Assembly: GCF_002608075.1 (NCBI RefSeq)
Contig: NZ_LAHA01000032.1
Span: forward strand, 1 to 43,632
From: Nostoc linckia z4
GTDB taxonomy: Bacteria > Cyanobacteriota > Cyanobacteriia > Cyanobacteriales > Nostocaceae
DNA length: 43,632 nucleotides
Direction of reading: 5' to 3'
In this document: piece after piece, positions 40,284 through 43,632 of the stretch
Numbering within the stretch: position 1 is the first letter of the stretch
Layout: each line of letters opens with the position of its first letter
Program-made: the position numbers and the translations under genes
The notes under the pieces: model-generated
What the model was told of the DNA's origin: nothing
Database searches by the model: none
The model's input: the letters and a program-made list of their open reading frames with translations, nothing else

Positions 40284-40448
40284 AGGACTTACGCAATGCC
40301 GATATTGTCATTGGTACTATAACGTAGTCTAGAAAAGCAATTCCAGAGTTTTTAGCGATTACTTCTCTAAGAGAAACCCTGCTACCGTTTGCTTCTTTGT
40401 AGGAGTAGATTCGTAATCACCTAAAATCGTAACTATTCCGTAAGTCCT
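40284..40448. repeat. Inverted-repeat element with perfect 10-bp ends upstream of thrB
   Basis: AGGACTTACG (40284-40293) and CGTAAGTCCT (40439-40448) bound 165 bp with no open frame. GGACTTACGCAA ends are common in Nostoc-type genomes. The remaining 100 bp before thrB must contain its promoter. Confidence 0.6.
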
Positions 40449-40549
40449 GTAACAGTACGATTTAACTATTCCCAACACCTAGCAAAAAATCGCTCCTAAG
40501 TGCTACCAATACGTGGGATGCTGGTTGATCGATTAGGGAGTATTTGCAG

Positions 40550-41461
40550 ATGTCTGTTGTTTCTAGTGTCACTGTTACCGTCCCCGCCACAACTGCTAAT
40601 TTGGGGCCCGGTTTTGATTGTATCGGTGCGGCTTTAAAGCTGTACAATCATTTTAAATTTACTCGTGTGGAAGAGGGCGGATTCAGCATCGCTGTCACGG
40701 GTGAAGAAGCTCAACGAGTACAAACCGATGAAAGCAATCTTCTGTACCAAGCATTTCTCAGATTCTATCAACACATAGAGCAGACACCGCCAGGGGTGAA
40801 AATTGAAATTCAGCTGGGTGTACCGCTGGCGAGGGGTTTGGGTAGTTCAGCAACAGCAATTGTTGGTGGGTTGGTTGCGGCGAACCAGCTTGAAGGTGCG
40901 CCCATGAGTCAGTCGCAGGTGATGGAATTAGCGATCGCAATGGAAGGACATCCTGATAATGTAGTTCCAGCTTTGTTGGGTGCATGTCGGCTGGCTGCTT
41001 CTGGTGGTGCAGGTTGGGAAATTTGTGATGTACCTTGGCATCAAGACATCATACCAGTTGTAGCTATTCCCGATTTTGAACTTTCCACTTCCGAAGCACG
41101 GCGGGTTTTACCAACCCAAGTCACTCGTGCAGATGCCATTTTTAATACTGCACATTTGGGTTTATTATTGCGTGGCTTGGAAACCGGTAAACCAGAATGG
41201 ATAAAAACCGCTTTGCAAGATAAATTGCATCAGCCCTATCGCAAAGCTTTAATTCCTGGTTACGATGCTGTCAATCTAGCAGCTGTGACAGCTGGTGCTT
41301 ATGGCATGGTCATTAGTGGTGCAGGGCCGACACTGTTAGCTTTGACGGATGAGTTACACTCAGAGGCTGTGGCAGCAGCGATGTCTACCGCTTGGGAACA
41401 AGAAGGAATTATAGCCAATGTGCGATCGCTTTCTCTAGATATCCAAGGCGCAAAAACTTAA
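40550..41461 (+). CDS. thrB: Homoserine kinase
   Basis: 303 residues, GHMP kinase fold. The first strand and motif VTVPATTANLGPGFDCIGAA is at about 6-25. The ATP-binding Gly/Ser-rich motif LARGLGSSATAIVGG follows at about 85-100, and the C-terminal third motif is GAYGMVISGAGPT. It phosphorylates L-homoserine with ATP, the step before threonine synthase. ATG 40550 is preferred over TTG 40544 because AGGGAG (40535-40540) is nine bases before it. The usual partner thrC is not in the window, as is common in cyanobacteria. Confidence 0.97.
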   Translation: MSVVSSVTVTVPATTANLGPGFDCIGAALKLYNHFKFTRVEEGGFSIAVTGEEAQRVQTDESNLLYQAFLRFYQHIEQTPPGVKIEIQLGVPLARGLGSSATAIVGGLVAANQLEGAPMSQSQVMELAIAMEGHPDNVVPALLGACRLAASGGAGWEICDVPWHQDIIPVVAIPDFELSTSEARRVLPTQVTRADAIFNTAHLGLLLRGLETGKPEWIKTALQDKLHQPYRKALIPGYDAVNLAAVTAGAYGMVISGAGPTLLALTDELHSEAVAAAMSTAWEQEGIIANVRSLSLDIQGAKT

Positions 41462-41491
41462 AAGATTGGATATGGGGCATTGGAAGTGTTA

Positions 41492-41549
41492 ACTGATGAC
41501 TGTTGACTGATGACTGATGACTGATGACTGGTGACTGGTGACTGGGGAG
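41492..41549. repeat. STRR array TGACTGA/TGACTGG/TGACTGT
   Basis: About eight heptamers directly after thrB, grading from TGTTGAC through TGACTGA to TGACTGG forms. Confidence 0.85.
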
Positions 41550-41643
41550 TTATTATTTTCCCCTGCCTAGTACTCTACCAACCCAAAAATGCGCTTCTTT
41601 CGGGCTGGGGAAACGAAAAGAGGTAAAGGGTAAAGGATTTAAA

Positions 41644-41751
41644 ACCTTTCCCCTTTACCCTTTCCCCTTTCCCCTTTCCCCTTTCCCCTTTCCCCTTTAC
41701 CCTTTCCCCTTTCCCCTTTACCCTTTCCCCTTTACCCTTTCCCCTTTCCCC
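41644..41751. repeat. Long STRR array of CCCCTTT heptamers (polypyrimidine tract)
   Basis: About fifteen heptamers TTTCCCC, with a few TTTACCC, in one strand-biased tract. The minus strand reads GGGGAAA repeated, a regular G-quadruplex pattern. The GGGTAAAGG just before it can pair with part of the tract. The rest of 41752-42249 holds a short AAAGCCG/CGGCTTT hairpin (41854-41872) and no supported gene. Confidence 0.9.
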
Positions 41752-42249
41752 TGCTAAGTCACGAAAGCGAACTACTAGACACTGATTGGTTATTTTTTTA
41801 TTAGTCCCTTGTTACAGAATGGTGTAGTTCACAATACATTATGTGCCACTTTTAAAGCCGGAATGCGGCTTTCATGCATGAAATTAAATATAATGCTACA
41901 ATCCCCTATGAGTAAATTTAACGATTAAATTCCCATTTAAATTTAGTGACAAAAAATTCATCACTAGTATGGTGAAAAAGTTAAATTCAGCTAATAGTTA
42001 ACACTAGTAGCTAATAACTGGATATTGGAGGGACTTTATCCCAGCAGCAAAAATAAAAAATTGATAATTAATAACTGTTAGAATTGCTAAATTTACTGAG
42101 AAAATTTCCAAACAGTTGGCAATAGAGTTGTGATTTAAAAAAATCATAACCTGTTCACAACCTAAATTAAATAATACAAAATAGCAGTCCATACTCAAAG
42201 CAATCAATTGCTGCTCTTTGGCTGTTTTCACCAACCTCACAAATAGCTC

Positions 42250-43539
42250 ATGCACATTCTGATCTATTCCTATAACTATCATCCAGAGCCGATTGGAATT
42301 GCTCCCTTAATGACTGAATTGGCAGAAGGACTAGTAAAGCGAGGTCATGAAGTGCGAGTAATCACTGCAATGCCCAATTATCCCCAGCGACGGATTTACG
42401 ATGAGTATCAGGGTAAATGGTACGTAACAGAACGCAAAAATGGTGTGACAATCCAACGAAGTTACGTGCGAATCAAGTCCAAACCAAACCTTGTAGATCG
42501 GTTGTTATTGGAGTTGAGCTTTATTTTTACAAGTTTACCGCTAGCCTTTAAAGGCCATCGCCCAGATGCAATAATATTAACAGTTCCGCCTTTACTAGGT
42601 ATCTTACCAGCAACAATATTTAGCTACTTATACAACTGTCCATTAATTTTGAATGTGCAAGATATATTACCAGAAGCAGCTGTGCGTGTTGGGCTGCTGA
42701 AAAACAAGTGGATGATCCGTACTCTTGCAGCTTTAGAAAAATTAGCATATCAAACTGCACACAAAATTAGCGTCATTGCTGATGGGTTTAGTGAGAATTT
42801 AGTGAATAAAGGAGTACCTGTAAACAAAATTGTTTGTATTCCCAATTGGGTGAATATAAATTTCATTCGTCCTTTACCGAAACACGAAAACTCCTGGAGA
42901 GCTACACATCAATTAGATGGCAAATTTGTAGTCCTTTATTCTGGAAACATTGCCCTTACACAAGGTTTAGAAACAGTAATAGAAGCAGCGATTTGCTTGC
43001 GTCACCTCAAGGATATTGTCTTTGTGATTGTTGGTGAATCAAGAGCATTGCAGAGGTTACAACAATATTGTTTATTGAAGGGAGCAGATAATGTTTTGCT
43101 GCTACCATTGCAGCCACGAGAAAAACTACCAGAAATGCTAGCAGCATCAGACGTAGGGCTGATTGTGCAAAAACACAATGTAATTTCATTTAATATGCCT
43201 TCAAAAATACCACTCCTTTTGGCCAGCGGTCGCCCCATTGTGGGTTCAGTTCCCGCTAGCGGTACTGCGGCCAGAGCGATCGCACTCAGTGGTGGTGGCA
43301 TAATTGTGGAACCAGAATCACCCCATGCTTTAGCAGATGCAGTGCAGAATTTATATACCAACCCGACTTTAGCAGCCAAGCTAGGTCAACTAGGCAGACA
43401 GTTCGCCGAAGCAAACTATTCATTAGAGCAAGCACTCGATCGCTATGAGTGGCTATTTTCTCAGGTTGTGGTCAATCAAAAATCAATGGAAACCATATTA
43501 CCAGAATTAGATTCTAAAAAATCTGTTGTGGATGGGTGA
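42250..43539 (+). CDS. GT4-family glycosyltransferase (WcaI-like)
   Basis: 429 residues, GT-B fold. The N-terminal Rossmann half starts MHILIYSYNYHPEPIGIAPL and continues with GHEVRVITAMPNYPQRRIYD, the typical WcaI/colanic-acid-type acceptor side. The C-terminal half has VVLYSGNIALTQGLETVIEA (sugar-nucleotide domain start), the LPEMLAASDVGLIVQ block, and NMPSKIPLLLASGRPIVGSV in place of the E-x7-E region. It transfers a sugar from an NDP donor, most likely in exopolysaccharide or heterocyst envelope synthesis; donor and acceptor are unknown. ATG 42250 begins the fold. The gene is followed by a repeat array, and the window ends before any further cluster member. Confidence 0.92.
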   Translation: MHILIYSYNYHPEPIGIAPLMTELAEGLVKRGHEVRVITAMPNYPQRRIYDEYQGKWYVTERKNGVTIQRSYVRIKSKPNLVDRLLLELSFIFTSLPLAFKGHRPDAIILTVPPLLGILPATIFSYLYNCPLILNVQDILPEAAVRVGLLKNKWMIRTLAALEKLAYQTAHKISVIADGFSENLVNKGVPVNKIVCIPNWVNINFIRPLPKHENSWRATHQLDGKFVVLYSGNIALTQGLETVIEAAICLRHLKDIVFVIVGESRALQRLQQYCLLKGADNVLLLPLQPREKLPEMLAASDVGLIVQKHNVISFNMPSKIPLLLASGRPIVGSVPASGTAARAIALSGGGIIVEPESPHALADAVQNLYTNPTLAAKLGQLGRQFAEANYSLEQALDRYEWLFSQVVVNQKSMETILPELDSKKSVVDG

Positions 43540-43549
43540 AAGGTGTTGT

Positions 43550-43632
43550 GAGTGGTGAGTTAGGAGTTAGGAGTTAGGAGTTTGGAGTTATTCTCCTTGT
43601 CTCCCCATCTCCCCACCTCCCCACCTCCCCAC
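43550..43632. repeat. STRR arrays at the right edge (GTTAGGA and CTCCCCAC types)
   Basis: GAGTTAG heptamers (43555-43590), then CTCCCCATCT/CTCCCCACCT units running off the window. No coding sequence. Confidence 0.85.

Noticed and set aside
42004..42282. Minus-strand 92-codon frame overlapping the start of the GT4 gene
   Set aside because: It begins inside the glycosyltransferase coding region, has no ribosome site or recognisable domain, and the GT4 start is secure.
1..43632. tRNA genes, prophage or intact insertion sequence
   Set aside because: I scanned for T-loop GTTCGA-type patterns, integrase or terminase motifs and transposase DDE blocks and saw none; a computed tRNA scan would be decisive.

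Overview
The window reads as chromosomal DNA of a filamentous, probably heterocyst-forming cyanobacterium (Nostocales). The evidence is about thirty HIP1 octamers (GCGATCGC) seen by eye, many heptanucleotide STRR arrays of the kind known from Nostoc and Calothrix, a petN gene, a cyanobacterial glycine-rich RNA-binding protein, a cyanobacteriochrome-type GAF kinase, an ethylene-receptor-like kinase, and closest resemblance to Nostoc proteins wherever I recognise a family. It is an ordinary mixed chromosomal stretch, not a phage or an integrated island. No tRNA, rRNA, CRISPR array or intact transposase was seen.

Layout. 1-1674: a GC-rich foreign-looking scrap, the tail of a large protein, and a secreted GDSL esterase. 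2192-7192: an RRM protein with a hairpin over its ribosome-binding site, a NUDIX hydrolase, pgk divergent from a universal stress protein, a Uma2 nuclease and a small HNH protein. 7196-12990: a GH57/DUF3536 glycosidase, a Ca2+/H+ antiporter and a homocitrate/isopropylmalate synthase-like enzyme. 13141-20588: a signalling block with a four-GAF kinase (GAF1 is a DXCF-type photosensor), petN plus a 54-aa membrane protein on the minus strand, and an ethylene-receptor-like hybrid kinase followed by a response-regulator kinase. 20839-26596: a small membrane protein, a DEDDh exonuclease, a cell-wall group (serine hydrolase, NlpC/P60 endopeptidase, GT2 glycosyltransferase), and a tyrosine phenol-lyase-type enzyme. 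26756-32590: many small genes, the SRP RNA (ffs), a phasin-like protein and queF. 33385-40128: a FAAL-ACP-alpha-oxoamine synthase fusion and an RTX-type repeat protein. 40550-43539: thrB and a GT4 glycosyltransferase.

How genes work together. The ethylene-receptor-like kinase and the next response-regulator kinase are about 30 bp apart and look like one phosphorelay. The NlpC/P60 endopeptidase and GT2 genes overlap, and the serine hydrolase diverges from them only 9 bp away, so the three probably serve the envelope. petN and the small gene behind it are 4 bp apart and must be co-transcribed. The fusion synthase carries every step needed to activate a fatty acid, hold it on a carrier and condense it with an amino acid.

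A large share of the non-coding DNA is repeats: at least three families of short inverted-repeat (MITE-like) elements, some nested, and heptamer arrays that have entered coding sequence or a start region (DUF3536 glycosidase, the membrane protein at 20839, queF). The most interesting leads are the fusion synthase, the DXCF photosensor, the ethylene-receptor relay, the rbp leader hairpin, and repeat DNA becoming protein.
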